A stretch of 64,000 nucleotides of DNA from Psychroflexus sediminis (GTDB lineage: Bacteria; Bacteroidota; Bacteroidia; Flavobacteriales; Flavobacteriaceae): the NCBI RefSeq assembly GCF_900099815.1, contig NZ_FNCW01000002.1, positions 62,001 to 126,000 on the forward strand, written 5' to 3'. The position numbers and the translations under genes are program-made. The first letter of the stretch is position 1; each line of letters opens with the position of its first letter. The notes beneath the pieces were generated by a model, which was not told the DNA's origin, searched no databases, and was given only the letters and a program-made list of their open reading frames with translations. Shown here in pieces: positions 1 through 11,087 of the stretch.

Positions 1-1
1 C

Positions 2-970
2 TGGCCGGGCCAGGATGCTGAAGCCGTGATTGGACTCGTAAGTAAACAGGACCTCGAACAGCTCGAGGTATACGCGCCAAATAATAATGTATGCAAACGC
101 GCAGTGATTGTAGGCGGAGGGTTGATAGGCGTTGAGCTTGCCGAAATGCTTTCCACTCGAAATATTCCTGTCACCTTCCTGGTGCGTGAAGAGCATTTCT
201 GGAATACGGTTATACCCGATGAAGAGGCCCAGGTTTTAGAACGGCATATAAGAGAGCATGGTATCGATTTAAGGCTGGGCAATAGCCTTGAAGAAATTAT
301 AACCGATGAGCATAGAAGAGCAAAAGCCGTCAAAGTAAAAGAAACCGGAGAAATAATAGACTGTGATTTGGTGGGTCTGACACCGGGTGTATCTCCGAAT
401 ATTGATTTTTTAAAGTCCAGTAAGATTGAATTGAACCGCGGCGTATTAGTCAACCGGATGCTGGAAACCAGCGAACCGGATGTCTATGCCATCGGCGACT
501 GTGCCGAACAGCGTGAGCCTATTGGCAACCGCCCTCCTGTGGAAGCCGTGTGGTACACCGGAAGGATGATGGGAGAAACCCTGGCACAGACCTTATGCGG
601 AAATCCCATGGAATATAATCCGGGGCACTGGTTCAATTCTGCCAAGTTTTTTGATATTGAATACCAAACTTACGGCTGGGTGTTTCCTACGCCAAAAGAA
701 GGTCATGACGATTTCTACTGGGAAGCTGAAGATGGTAAAAAATGTATTCATATTCATTTTGAAAAGGAACCCAGGATTTTTAAGGGCATCAATACCTTTG
801 GGATTCGGATGCGACATGAAGTTTTTGACTACTGGCTGACAGAAGAAGCAACCGTGGAGGAGGTCATAAAGAATCTTAAGAAGGCTAATTTTGATCCTGA
901 GTTTTTTGAAGCTTACGAGAAGCAGATTCAGAAGGAATTTGAAAAAGAATTTAATACAATAGAATTATGA
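2..970 (+). CDS. NAD(P)/FAD-dependent oxidoreductase, 5'-truncated by window edge
   Basis: C-terminal part of a pyridine-nucleotide-disulphide-type oxidoreductase. The reading frame is open from base 2, so the true start lies upstream; an internal GTG at 26 is not needed as a start. The NAD(P)-binding Rossmann motif VGGGLIGVELAEML and the FAD-binding motif YAIGDCAEQ are both visible, in the usual order. The last 100 residues are charged and unlike a classical dimerisation domain. The stop codon overlaps the next gene by ATGA, so this flavoprotein and the membrane polyferredoxin are translationally coupled and probably form one electron-transfer unit. The electron donor and acceptor cannot be told from sequence. 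The family is certain; the specific function is not. Confidence 0.85.
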   Translation, partial: WPGQDAEAVIGLVSKQDLEQLEVYAPNNNVCKRAVIVGGGLIGVELAEMLSTRNIPVTFLVREEHFWNTVIPDEEAQVLERHIREHGIDLRLGNSLEEIITDEHRRAKAVKVKETGEIIDCDLVGLTPGVSPNIDFLKSSKIELNRGVLVNRMLETSEPDVYAIGDCAEQREPIGNRPPVEAVWYTGRMMGETLAQTLCGNPMEYNPGHWFNSAKFFDIEYQTYGWVFPTPKEGHDDFYWEAEDGKKCIHIHFEKEPRIFKGINTFGIRMRHEVFDYWLTEEATVEEVIKNLKKANFDPEFFEAYEKQIQKEFEKEFNTIEL

Positions 971-2556
971 GTTTAGATGTGAATATGTCTGTCACAGGAA
1001 ACGCCCCGGAAGCTTTAAATGTTCAGCAAAAATTATCTGCGGCCCTAGGGCTTGCCGGAATTTTTATCATGAGCCTGTCGGTTTTCAATGTAGGATTTCA
1101 GCCGCAGGCACTCTGGCTAACGTTAGCGATAGGCCTGGTGGCCGTCGGTATTGTCTGGTACACCAGAGCCAGCTATGCAGGTAAAACCGCAGGCATTAAA
1201 AACGATGGGGTCTATTTCAAATCCCTGACCAATCGCGGGCTCTGGGCTTATATCGTAGGTGTAGTGTTCACCGGGTTTTATATTGTTCTTTATTTTTACC
1301 CGGGCTTACTAGGCTTAAATAGTAGCGGAGCAAATACAGGTGTTATTTCGCTCTTTGATCCTTTGAGTCAACTTATGGCCGGAAGACCGGCCAGTCAGTG
1401 GTTTGTTTATGGGGTTTTATACACCTTAGCTATTCTGGGATTTGGCTTTAAATTCCTGTGGAAATATCGGCATAACAGCTACCAGCGTCTGCGGACGTTT
1501 TCGGTCATGTTTTTCCAGCTGGGTTTTGCTTTTATCATTCCGGAATTAATGGCCAGACTCAATGATGACGATTTCTCATTACCTTATTATAACATAATTA
1601 ATATCTGGCCTTTAAACTATTACAACTTCGAACAGTACAGAGTAGATGAATTTATAAGTGCAGGGGATATAGGCATTGCTTTGCTGATTTTCGGGATACT
1701 TTCTATTTTAGTCATCACTCCGATTCTCACCTACAAATATGGTAAACGCTGGTATTGTTCCTGGGTATGCGGTTGCGGAGGCCTGGCAGAAACAGCCGGG
1801 GACCCGTTTCGGCATTTGAGTGACAAAACCCAAAGCGCCTGGAAACTGGAACGCTGGCTGGTGCATTCTGTTTTAGTCTTTGTGGTGGTTATGACGACAG
1901 CTGTGGTATATTCCTATCTTAACGGAGGAGGATACTGGCTTTCGGGGGGTGCATTTTTGATAAGTGTTGCGGTCTTATTGTCGGTCATATTCGGCTGGGC
2001 GATGCTGTTTAAACGGCAGGAATTAAAAAAAGATGCCAGGTACGCTGCCATTGGCTTTTTTGTAGTCATTATGGCTCTCATCGCTTTGCACTTTTCCGGT
2101 ATGACCAGTAAGGTTTTTCTTTTTGAAGCTGAGACCCTGAGGTCTTCTTATGGGTTTATGATCGGGGCGATTTTCTCCGGCGTGGTTGGGGTTGGCTTTT
2201 ACCCGATTTTCGGAAACCGTGTATGGTGCAGATTTGGCTGTCCCATGGCCGCGATTTTAGGATTTCAGCAGCGTTTATTTTCAAAATTCAGAATCACGAC
2301 CAACGGCGGTCAATGTATTTCCTGTGGAAACTGTTCCACCTATTGTGAAATGGGTATCGATGTGAGAGCCTACGCTCAAAAAGGAGAAAACATCGTCAGG
2401 TCCTCATGTGTGGGCTGTGGCATCTGTGCTTCGGTCTGTCCGCGAGGCGTTTTAAAACTTGAAAACGACGATCCCAAGGGCAGAATCAATTCTAAAGACG
2501 TGCTGCTTGGCAACGATGTGGATTTGATGGATCTGGTCAATCAGAATAAAAAGTAA
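967..2556 (+). CDS. Membrane-bound 4Fe-4S polyferredoxin (NapH/NosR/CcoG-like)
   Basis: A 529-residue membrane protein with about eight to ten hydrophobic segments in the first 430 residues and a C-terminal pair of ferredoxin clusters (CISCGNCSTYCEMG and CVGCGICASVCPRG). Two further cysteine motifs at membrane boundaries, WYCSWVCGCGG and RVWCRFGCPMAA, are the hallmark of the NapH/NosR/YccM group, which moves electrons across or along the membrane. It begins inside the stop of the upstream flavoprotein gene (ATGA overlap). I infer that the flavoprotein passes NAD(P)H electrons to these clusters. No terminal reductase gene is present in the window, so the pathway stays open. The start is fixed by the overlap. 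Confidence 0.85.
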   Translation: MSLDVNMSVTGNAPEALNVQQKLSAALGLAGIFIMSLSVFNVGFQPQALWLTLAIGLVAVGIVWYTRASYAGKTAGIKNDGVYFKSLTNRGLWAYIVGVVFTGFYIVLYFYPGLLGLNSSGANTGVISLFDPLSQLMAGRPASQWFVYGVLYTLAILGFGFKFLWKYRHNSYQRLRTFSVMFFQLGFAFIIPELMARLNDDDFSLPYYNIINIWPLNYYNFEQYRVDEFISAGDIGIALLIFGILSILVITPILTYKYGKRWYCSWVCGCGGLAETAGDPFRHLSDKTQSAWKLERWLVHSVLVFVVVMTTAVVYSYLNGGGYWLSGGAFLISVAVLLSVIFGWAMLFKRQELKKDARYAAIGFFVVIMALIALHFSGMTSKVFLFEAETLRSSYGFMIGAIFSGVVGVGFYPIFGNRVWCRFGCPMAAILGFQQRLFSKFRITTNGGQCISCGNCSTYCEMGIDVRAYAQKGENIVRSSCVGCGICASVCPRGVLKLENDDPKGRINSKDVLLGNDVDLMDLVNQNKK

Positions 2557-2587
2557 GAAGGGTTTTTTACCGCGTTTTAACCTCATA

Positions 2588-2624
2588 CAAGAGCATCCTT
2601 TAAATAATTTTAAGGATGCTCTTG
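2588..2624. terminator. Bidirectional hairpin between convergent genes
   Basis: A perfect 13-bp inverted repeat (CAAGAGCATCCTT at 2588-2600 pairing with 2612-2624) with an 11-base AT loop. It lies between the convergent polyferredoxin and DoxX genes. It has no long T run on the plus side, so termination strength is uncertain. Confidence 0.7.
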
Positions 2625-2637
2625 CAACGGCCGCTGT

Positions 2638-3075
2638 TTATTTAATCAACAGATAATTGTAGGCTTTGGAACGATAGAGTACAAGGATAATGTTGGCTAA
2701 AAATAAACCACTGGTTAAAACTAATTCATCAATTTCATCGGGTTCAAGAAAAATATGAAACAGCAAAATGTTTAGTGTAATCGGCAACAAAGATAAACCA
2801 CCGATAAGACTTGTTTTTTTCCAGAGGACCAGAAGTCCAAAGATCAGTTCACATAAGCCCAATACCAACCAAAAGTACCCGGTTTGTTTCATTCCACTGA
2901 CATACAGCACTAATTTACTGACGTGTTCAAGATCCTGATCAAGGTAGTTCTGGGCCTTGTCAACAACTTCCTGTGGCTCTGCAAACGGTGTTTCGAATTT
3001 AGAAACACTGCCATAGATCATCATTCCGCCAAGGAAAAACTGCAAAGCGATGATAAAAACAGATTGAATTTTCAT
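2638..3075 (-). CDS. DoxX-like four-helix membrane protein
   Basis: A 145-residue protein with four hydrophobic segments (around residues 5-25, 65-85, 92-112 and 120-140). The N-terminal pattern FFLGGMMIYGSVSKFETPFA resembles DoxX/DoxD-type membrane proteins, whose roles are mostly redox-related or unknown. It starts 4 bases after the stop of the HmuY-like lipoprotein gene and ends the operon TonB receptor - HmuY - DoxX. A role in haem handling is inferred only from this position. The family assignment is fairly secure; function is unknown. Confidence 0.75.
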   Translation of the reverse strand: MKIQSVFIIALQFFLGGMMIYGSVSKFETPFAEPQEVVDKAQNYLDQDLEHVSKLVLYVSGMKQTGYFWLVLGLCELIFGLLVLWKKTSLIGGLSLLPITLNILLFHIFLEPDEIDELVLTSGLFLANIILVLYRSKAYNYLLIK

Positions 3076-3079
3076 GGCT

Positions 3080-3709
3080 TTAGTTAAAAGTTACCTGTCC
3101 TTCATTAGGATTGTAAGCATATCTAAAGGTGTAGTATCTGGACTCATCCTGAAAAGGATCAATGTCAGAAGGTGCATCCTTGTAATAACTTAATATTTCA
3201 AATTTTGCGTATTTCCCATCGGTGGTTTCTACCAAAAGTATTTTACCTGGAATTGGATTCAGGATATTAGTTGTAAAGTCGTAATTATACCAGCCATTAC
3301 CACTGCCAGCAGGAACAGCAAAGCCCTCGTGGCTGTCTTGGTCAAAACTTGTGTCTGCCGGAATTTCCGTAATATCTTCAAAGGTGGCACTGACCAGTGT
3401 AATACCGGCATCGGAAGTTCTTAAGGGTTCGTCTATGGTGCCGGTTACAGTCCCTCCATTCACAGCGATGGTGGTGCCTCGAAACGCAATATCCCATTCG
3501 GTGTCGCTGTCTGTTATTTGACCAGTCTCAAAATCAAACTTGGTAAAAGAACCTGATATAGGTTCGCCTCGGCCGCCTTCCTGCGGAGCGTGTAAATTCT
3601 CAATGGTGGTTGATTCTACTTCTGCTAATGCCATGACGTCATCATCGTCTGAGCAGGAAAGCATACATAGCGACATCAAAATAAACGGAGTTAATTTTAA
3701 AGTGTTCAT
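3080..3709 (-). CDS. HmuY-family surface lipoprotein (haem-binding type)
   Basis: A 209-residue lipoprotein. The signal peptide ends in the lipobox LCMLSC, so acylation is predicted at Cys19. It is followed by Ser and four Asp, matching the Bacteroidota lipoprotein export signal that directs lipoproteins to the cell surface. The body has the HmuY-like pattern FTKFDFETGQITDSDTEWDI followed by AFRGTTIAVNGG. HmuY proteins capture haem and hand it to a TonB-dependent receptor; the receptor gene lies directly upstream here with a 22-base gap. Axial haem ligands vary in the family and were not assigned. Known ligands include haem and sometimes other porphyrins, so specificity is an inference. Confidence 0.85.
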   Translation of the reverse strand: MNTLKLTPFILMSLCMLSCSDDDDVMALAEVESTTIENLHAPQEGGRGEPISGSFTKFDFETGQITDSDTEWDIAFRGTTIAVNGGTVTGTIDEPLRTSDAGITLVSATFEDITEIPADTSFDQDSHEGFAVPAGSGNGWYNYDFTTNILNPIPGKILLVETTDGKYAKFEILSYYKDAPSDIDPFQDESRYYTFRYAYNPNEGQVTFN

Positions 3710-3731
3710 AGGGTTTGTGTTTTGGGTTAAT

Positions 3732-5801
3732 TTATAGTTGAAATTGAATTTTTCCTGTTATTCTTATACCGGGCAGATTGAGTAAGCCGGTCTGCTCGTT
3801 ATTGAGGATATTTTCACCGACGAGCTGAAACCTGTAGTTTTTGAACAGGCTTTTGCTCAGTGTGAGATTTAAAAGTGAAAAACCATCCACAAAAGAATCG
3901 TCGTACTCATCGATGAGAGCATTACCGTTAGTGTCAAACAAGGCATACCTGGACCTGTAGTTTAACCTTAAGTTGGCAAAAGCTTTCCATTCAGGGATGT
4001 TATAATGGATTTTGAAATTTACTAAATGCCTGGAACGGTTGGGCAGTCCAAAATAGTCTGAAAGCTCCAGTCGCCTGGTGATCAAAGTTTCCGGGTCTCT
4101 TATAAAGACTTCTCCGTCCTCAATGCGGTCTTCCGCTTCTTTATCAAACGCATACAGCAGCTGGTAGCCTAAAGACAGTTTCAGATTTTTAGTGAAGGCG
4201 TAGCTCAGATCGGTTTCAAGACCCGTGGTGTAAATGTTGTCTCGGTTGACATAGCCAAACACATTTTGACCATTGGTTTTGCGGGCGATAATTCTGGTGT
4301 CTATCAAGTTTTGAATATCATTTCTAAAGGCATTTAAGCTAAAATCAAACTTATTTTTCTGATAACTCAAGCCAAGATTTACACCTGTTGAGGATTCAGC
4401 GCCCAGCGGCTGCCCTAAGTTTTCGGGGTCTACCGTTAAACTGAGTATTTGACTGCTGTTTTGAAGTCGTTCTATCACTGCTTCTTCCACGCGATTGCCA
4501 ATCACCGTATAGCCTACAGCAGAGTTTGTAAAATCTAAATACAATTGTCTGAAATCAGGAGCCTTAAAGCCGGACCCAACAGAAGATTTTATACCGATGT
4601 GATCATTTAATTTATAAATAGCTGAAGCTTTGGGGCTGAACTGAGAATCGTATTCACTATGGATATCAAATCGCCCGCCCAGGATGAGGTCTAGTTTCTG
4701 AAGGGGTGAGAAGCTATGCTGAGCATAGATATACTGCGAATAGAAACGGACTTCATTTTCGAATAAATCCCGGTCTAAAAATTCAAAATTACTTCCAATA
4801 CCAGCTATCACTTCGTGCCTGGAATTGAGGTTATAAGTTAAACGTAATTCGGGCCGAAACATTCTTTGATTAAAATCTGAATCGAAAAGAACATCGCCAT
4901 TAAGGGGGTCAAGCTCAAGTTGATTGGCCTGGTATTGTGTGAAATACAATTCATAATCGGCAATGAGTTTTGAGGACCACTTGTGCTGAGTGATTGACGT
5001 TATATTGGTATCCCATTCTTCGCTTTCACCAGAAATATCAATATCCTGGTAAAACACTCTATAATTGATGGCGGTTTTTAAATCTTCTGAGAATTTATAA
5101 TTTAAATGAGAAGAAAAGGTATAATTTTCAAAAGGGTCAACCGTATTTCCATTGAGATTCTCATCAAGATCGAATCCTCCGGAACTCAGGCGGTTTAAAA
5201 AAACGGCGTATGAAAACGTATTCATTTTTTGTTTGGCAGACAGGTTGAAGTCTGAAGTTTCAAAACTGCCGAAGGCCGCGTCTACACCAAGATCTAATTC
5301 CCTGTCTGATGGTTTTTGGGTGATGATGTTTATGACACCCCCAAGGGCTTCAGAACCATACAGGCTGGAAGACGGGCCTTTGATGATTTCTATGCGTTCG
5401 ATATTACCCAAAGCCAACCGGGATAAATCTAAATTACCCGATTGTCTTCCTACCACAGGCACGTTGTCGATCAGAATCATAATGTACTCAGAATTTATGC
5501 CCTGCATCTGAATGCCTTTAAACCCGCTTTGATCTGTGATGCTTGTTATTCCCGTTTGTTCGTTTAAAAGTTCATCTGCACGTCTTAAACCTGTATTGGA
5601 TATAACTTCCCGGCTTAGCACTGTTACAGGCATGGGAATGTCCTGACGTTTGCGTTCTGAACGTGTCGCGGTAATCACAACTTCTTCTAAATCAAAATAG
5701 GATAAACTGTCTTCTGTAGTTTGTTTAGTCTCCTGCGTAAAACCAGTATACACCAGGGAAAAGAGGAGAATCCACAATATGTTAACCGACAGCTTATCCA
5801 T
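3732..5801 (-). CDS. TonB-dependent outer-membrane receptor (haem/siderophore type)
   Basis: A 689-residue receptor: a signal peptide of about 22 residues, a TonB-box-like stretch EEVVITATRSERKRQDIPM, a plug domain (residues about 50-160, with IDNVPVVGRQSG and the plug end EALGGVINIITQ), then a 22-strand type barrel ending in the aromatic-terminal pattern GKIQFQL. It is the first gene of the operon with HmuY and DoxX, which points to haem as substrate. It lacks the carboxypeptidase-like N-terminal domain of SusC-type receptors, consistent with a small-ligand transporter. It diverges from the DUF6607 gene across a 106-base AT-rich gap that should hold both promoters. Confidence 0.9.
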   Translation of the reverse strand: MDKLSVNILWILLFSLVYTGFTQETKQTTEDSLSYFDLEEVVITATRSERKRQDIPMPVTVLSREVISNTGLRRADELLNEQTGITSITDQSGFKGIQMQGINSEYIMILIDNVPVVGRQSGNLDLSRLALGNIERIEIIKGPSSSLYGSEALGGVINIITQKPSDRELDLGVDAAFGSFETSDFNLSAKQKMNTFSYAVFLNRLSSGGFDLDENLNGNTVDPFENYTFSSHLNYKFSEDLKTAINYRVFYQDIDISGESEEWDTNITSITQHKWSSKLIADYELYFTQYQANQLELDPLNGDVLFDSDFNQRMFRPELRLTYNLNSRHEVIAGIGSNFEFLDRDLFENEVRFYSQYIYAQHSFSPLQKLDLILGGRFDIHSEYDSQFSPKASAIYKLNDHIGIKSSVGSGFKAPDFRQLYLDFTNSAVGYTVIGNRVEEAVIERLQNSSQILSLTVDPENLGQPLGAESSTGVNLGLSYQKNKFDFSLNAFRNDIQNLIDTRIIARKTNGQNVFGYVNRDNIYTTGLETDLSYAFTKNLKLSLGYQLLYAFDKEAEDRIEDGEVFIRDPETLITRRLELSDYFGLPNRSRHLVNFKIHYNIPEWKAFANLRLNYRSRYALFDTNGNALIDEYDDSFVDGFSLLNLTLSKSLFKNYRFQLVGENILNNEQTGLLNLPGIRITGKIQFQL

Positions 5802-5907
5802 TTATTAAGACTAATTAAAAATAAATATTAGGTAAATATATTACACTATTTATATTCAATCCAAATAAAAATAATAATTTTACAGGGTAATTTAAAAATT
5901 CATTGTC

Positions 5908-6810
5908 ATGAAAACTTTTTTAACCTTTTTAAGTCTTTTGCTCTTACAGAGCTTATCGAGTCAAACCAAACTTGAACAGGACCGACAGGCCATCAAAGCC
6001 ATGTGCGGTTGTTATGAAGTGCAGTTTAATTTTTCCGAAACCTTTAAGCATGCACAGGATTCTACCTATACCCCCTCACCAGATAAAATCGCTGGCGGAT
6101 TAGAATGGGTACAGTTGGTAGAAGATGAGTCAGATAAAATCGCGATGCAGCATTTATTGATTGTAGGCCCGGAAGAGCGGAAGCAAATCGTAAAGCACTG
6201 GCGACAGGACTGGTTGTATCAAAATCAGCACCTGTATGTATATGATGCTAATAAGCACTGGAAATATCAGGAGCTACCTTATGATGAGGTTATTGGACAG
6301 TGGACGCAAAAAGTCTATCAGGTGGATGATAGCCCGAGATACGAGGGCACAGCTTCCTGGGTGCATGTCGATGGCAAGCATTATTGGGAAAACACAACTC
6401 CCGCTCCATTGCCAAGACGTGAATTTAGTATAAGGGATGACTATAATATTACCCTGAGAACCAATCGACATGAACTCACCGATTTTGGATGGGTGCATGA
6501 CCAGGACAATAAAAAAATTCTAAAAACCGAAGACGGTCAGGAAATTGTGCTGGCCGACGAAAAAGGCTATAACACCTACACCAGAGTAGAGGACAGTAAA
6601 TGCAAAGCCGCTCAGGACTGGTGGACCAAACACAGCAATTACTGGGCTGGTGTCCGCGCGGAATGGCAATCTGTTTTTGAAAATAAAGAGAGCCTTAGCA
6701 TGCTTAAAAGTATAGACGATAAGCCTTTATTTATGCATATGTTTGAATTGCAGGACCAGGAATACAACAGCCAAAAAATCAAAAACCAAATCAGGGCCTT
6801 CCTAAAATAA
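5908..6810 (+). CDS. Exported DUF6607-like protein
   Basis: A 300-residue secreted protein with an N-terminal signal peptide (cleavage probably after LLLLQSLSSQ). The body is rich in Trp and Tyr and begins with the distinctive CGCYEVQFNFSETF motif. I recognise this as the flavobacterial/proteobacterial family called DUF6607, which has no assigned biochemistry. It is transcribed divergently from the TonB receptor - HmuY operon. That suggests, but does not prove, a role in metal or haem acquisition. A strong hairpin follows it. Start chosen at the only ATG that gives a complete signal peptide. Confidence 0.7.
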   Translation: MKTFLTFLSLLLLQSLSSQTKLEQDRQAIKAMCGCYEVQFNFSETFKHAQDSTYTPSPDKIAGGLEWVQLVEDESDKIAMQHLLIVGPEERKQIVKHWRQDWLYQNQHLYVYDANKHWKYQELPYDEVIGQWTQKVYQVDDSPRYEGTASWVHVDGKHYWENTTPAPLPRREFSIRDDYNITLRTNRHELTDFGWVHDQDNKKILKTEDGQEIVLADEKGYNTYTRVEDSKCKAAQDWWTKHSNYWAGVRAEWQSVFENKESLSMLKSIDDKPLFMHMFELQDQEYNSQKIKNQIRAFLK

Positions 6811-6907
6811 TCTATTGACTTTTTATAGAACTGATGAAATACCATTGAATGAGGTGCTTTTTATTCTGATTTAGAACATACTTCATAAACAGCATTTCAT
6901 ATTTTGA

Positions 6908-6940
6908 CAAATAGCCTTCTCATACCGAGAAGGCTATTTG
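6908..6940 (+). terminator. Hairpin terminator after the DUF6607 gene
   Basis: A perfect 14-bp stem (CAAATAGCCTTCTC at 6908-6921 with 6927-6940) and a 5-base loop, about 100 bases after the stop. The 3' side is only weakly T-rich. Confidence 0.7.
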
Positions 6941-9364
<2,424 letters not shown>

Positions 9365-9390
9365 GTTTTGATTTTAGTGTGATGATTTGA

Positions 9391-9421
9391 AAGGGGATTT
9401 GGAAACAAATCCCCTTTTTTT
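9391..9421 (+). terminator. Rho-independent terminator of katG
   Basis: A 10-bp stem (AAGGGGATTT at 9391-9400 with 9407-9416), 6-base loop and a run of seven T (9415-9421), starting 26 bases after the katG stop. Confidence 0.9.
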
Positions 9422-9770
9422 ATGTCTTCACCGGAATGCTTTTAAAAAAGCTTTTTTTTGAATTTGTTTCCATTAACCTGAAGCTGGGCGATACATTTCT
9501 TAAGGTCTGTAGGCAACTTCTTTATCCAGTCTGCTGAGGAAGTTCGCCTGAAGGGGAGAAGAACAACTAAAGCTGAGATAAACGATTGGAAGGTTTCCGA
9601 AAGCTGATTTTTATACTCAACCGTATTCAAATTCTATTTAAAAGTGTATGTTTATAAGCACCAAATGTGGTAGCCTTATTATCCCTGGGGAATAATTAAT
9701 AAAGGCGTGGTTTTATGGATTTATAACGAATTAGCTGCAAGATGAAAAACATAATTTTAAATTTAAAACA
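9422..9770. other. Intergenic stretch before the cassette-like region
   Basis: About 350 bases with no gene I can support. A 62-codon minus-strand frame (9442-9630) matches no family I recognise and has no clear upstream signals. An imperfect inverted repeat (GCCTTATTA near 9674 with its counterpart ending near 9703) could be a worn terminator or site. The base composition becomes strongly AT-rich from here to about 11.9 kb. Confidence 0.4.
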
Positions 9771-10337
9771 ATGAAAGACAAACAAAACAACAAAAAGAAA
9801 TACGGGAAATTTTTTGCGATGATTGCAACCTCGATGATTGCAATGTTTCTATTAATGTACACGCATTCTTATCAAATAATCGACCACTTTTGGTTTAGTG
9901 AAACTCGTCTTTTCATGACCATAATAATGGGTGGTGCGATGATAATTATCATGCTTGCCTATATGCTCAATATGTATAAACGTAGGGCAACTAACATTGT
10001 TATATTTGGACTTGGAGCCATAATGATAATCGGAGCAATTTGGTTAGTTCGAAGTCAAGTAACTGTTACTGATACCGATTATATGGAAGGGATGATTCCG
10101 CATCATTCGATTGCAATATTGACTAGCGAAAGAGCAAAAATCAAAGACATTAGAGTTAGAAAACTTGCAGACGACATCATTAAAGCTCAACGCAAAGAAA
10201 TTATGGAAATGGAATGGCTCATCAAAGATATTAAAGAGAATGGAATAGTAGAAACTGAAGCAGAAAAGGAAAATAGACCTGTTCCAAAATTTGAAGGACG
10301 ATTGGATAAAGAAACAAAAAAAATTGAAATCAAATAA
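9771..10337 (+). CDS. DUF305-domain membrane protein
   Basis: A 188-residue protein with three hydrophobic segments (about 15-33, 43-65 and 75-92) followed by a DUF305 segment with the family signature DYMEGMIPHHSIAILTSERA and the helix ADDIIKAQRKEIMEME. DUF305 proteins belong to a ferritin-like helical fold and are often found with copper resistance or on plasmids and mobile elements; their chemistry is unproven. No copper ATPase or CusA-type gene is nearby. The gene sits at the start of an AT-rich accessory region and is followed within 4 bases by the first attC-like palindrome, so it looks like a mobile cassette gene. Confidence 0.85.
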   Translation: MKDKQNNKKKYGKFFAMIATSMIAMFLLMYTHSYQIIDHFWFSETRLFMTIIMGGAMIIIMLAYMLNMYKRRATNIVIFGLGAIMIIGAIWLVRSQVTVTDTDYMEGMIPHHSIAILTSERAKIKDIRVRKLADDIIKAQRKEIMEMEWLIKDIKENGIVETEAEKENRPVPKFEGRLDKETKKIEIK

Positions 10338-10340
10338 AAA

Positions 10341-10475
10341 GCCAGCAGCTAACAAGGCATAAAGCTTATGGCGGGGAACGGCTGCCAGCAAGGTTTTCGA
10401 TCCGTAACCAACTTTGATTTTGGTGGACAGAAAAGAGCTCCGAAACCGCCACAAGCCATATGCAAACCGTTGCCA
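10341..10475 (+). repeat. attC-like palindromic element 1
   Basis: A roughly 130-base imperfect palindrome directly after the DUF305 stop. The outer part reads AGCTAAC at 10347-10353 and CGTTGCC at 10468-10474, resembling paired integron core sites. Inside these, GCATAAAGCTTATGGCGG (10357-10374) pairs with 10446-10463 at 15 of 18 positions. The variable centre lies between. The right half (CCGCCACAA..CATATGCAA) recurs in element 2. Size, symmetry and placement after each small gene are what an attC site should show, but a recombination function is inference. Confidence 0.6.
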
Positions 10476-10528
10476 TTCATTGAGCAACCAACGCTTAAGC
10501 AATTAAGAATTTTGAAAGACCATCTTAT

Positions 10529-10720
10529 ATGAAAAAAACAACATTATTTATCATTGGATTAGTTTGGATTTTAGCTTTAATGATTTTAATAATATCTCTG
10601 ACTGATTTGTATCCAAATAATGTTTTTAGTGAATATCGCTTAATCATCGGAATTGCCTTTATTTCTATAACTGGCCTTTTAAAACTAATTTACAATTCTG
10701 TTACAAATAAAATAACCTAA
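10529..10720 (+). CDS. 63-aa two-helix membrane peptide, unknown
   Basis: A small basic-start protein with two predicted membrane helices (about residues 5-24 and 38-55) and a short polar loop LTDLYPNNVFSEYR. I do not recognise a family. It lies alone between attC-like elements 1 and 2, as a single-gene cassette would. After its stop the same frame stays open for 21 more codons (to 10786), so the gene may have been shortened by a nonsense change, or this may be chance. Low-GC composition matches the neighbouring cassette genes, not the surrounding chromosome. Confidence 0.55.
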   Translation: MKKTTLFIIGLVWILALMILIISLTDLYPNNVFSEYRLIIGIAFISITGLLKLIYNSVTNKIT

Positions 10721-10894
10721 GAAGAAAAGATAGTAATTTGTGAAAATGAGCAAGTTTTTGGAATAGCTCTCTCAAACGGAATTTAAAAATATTGAGAAAT
10801 AATACCTTAAACTGAATTCACTCAAACTCAAAAAAACCGAAAACGGATTTTAGCCAAATAATTTGAAATCTGAAAAGAACAATGAAATGAAAAC
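10721..10894 (+). other. Non-coding tail of the second cassette
   Basis: About 170 AT-rich bases. The first 66 continue the frame of the 63-aa gene without a stop. The rest has stops in all frames and no signal I can name. With element 2 it makes up the 367-base gap before the next gene. Confidence 0.4.
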
Positions 10895-11012
10895 ATCGCA
10901 TATGTTTTATAGCTAACTATCTTGCTGAATCGAAAATTTCGGTTTGTTTATATAAGAAAAAGTATAGCCGAAAAACTTGCGCTTGTTTTCCCGCCACAAA
11001 TTCATATGCAAG
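10895..11012 (+). repeat. attC-like palindromic element 2
   Basis: An imperfect palindrome: GCATATGTTTTATAGC (10898-10913) pairs, with wobble and one bulge, with 10993-11009. It shares the right half CCGCCACAA...CATATGCAA with element 1. It shares a 19-base exact block (10970-10988) and most of its left arm with element 3. It follows the 63-aa gene and precedes the 209-aa gene. Confidence 0.6.
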
Positions 11013-11087
11013 CCCCTTGTAAAGCATTAGCAAACTAATCTTACTATTAAATTTAATTATTAACTTAATGCCCTAATACAATCTGAT

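Noticed and set aside
5802-5907. Promoter boxes between the TonB receptor and DUF6607 genes
   Set aside because: Only near matches to TAnnTTTG (for example TATATTTA on the minus strand and TAATTTTA on the plus strand) in a very AT-rich stretch; too weak to list.
9442-9630. A 62-codon minus-strand frame between katG and the DUF305 gene
   Set aside because: No recognisable family, no promoter box or coupling to a neighbour, and biased composition; more likely chance.
9672-9703. A fourth attC-like site upstream of the DUF305 gene
   Set aside because: The inverted repeat is short and does not share the blocks found in the three listed elements.
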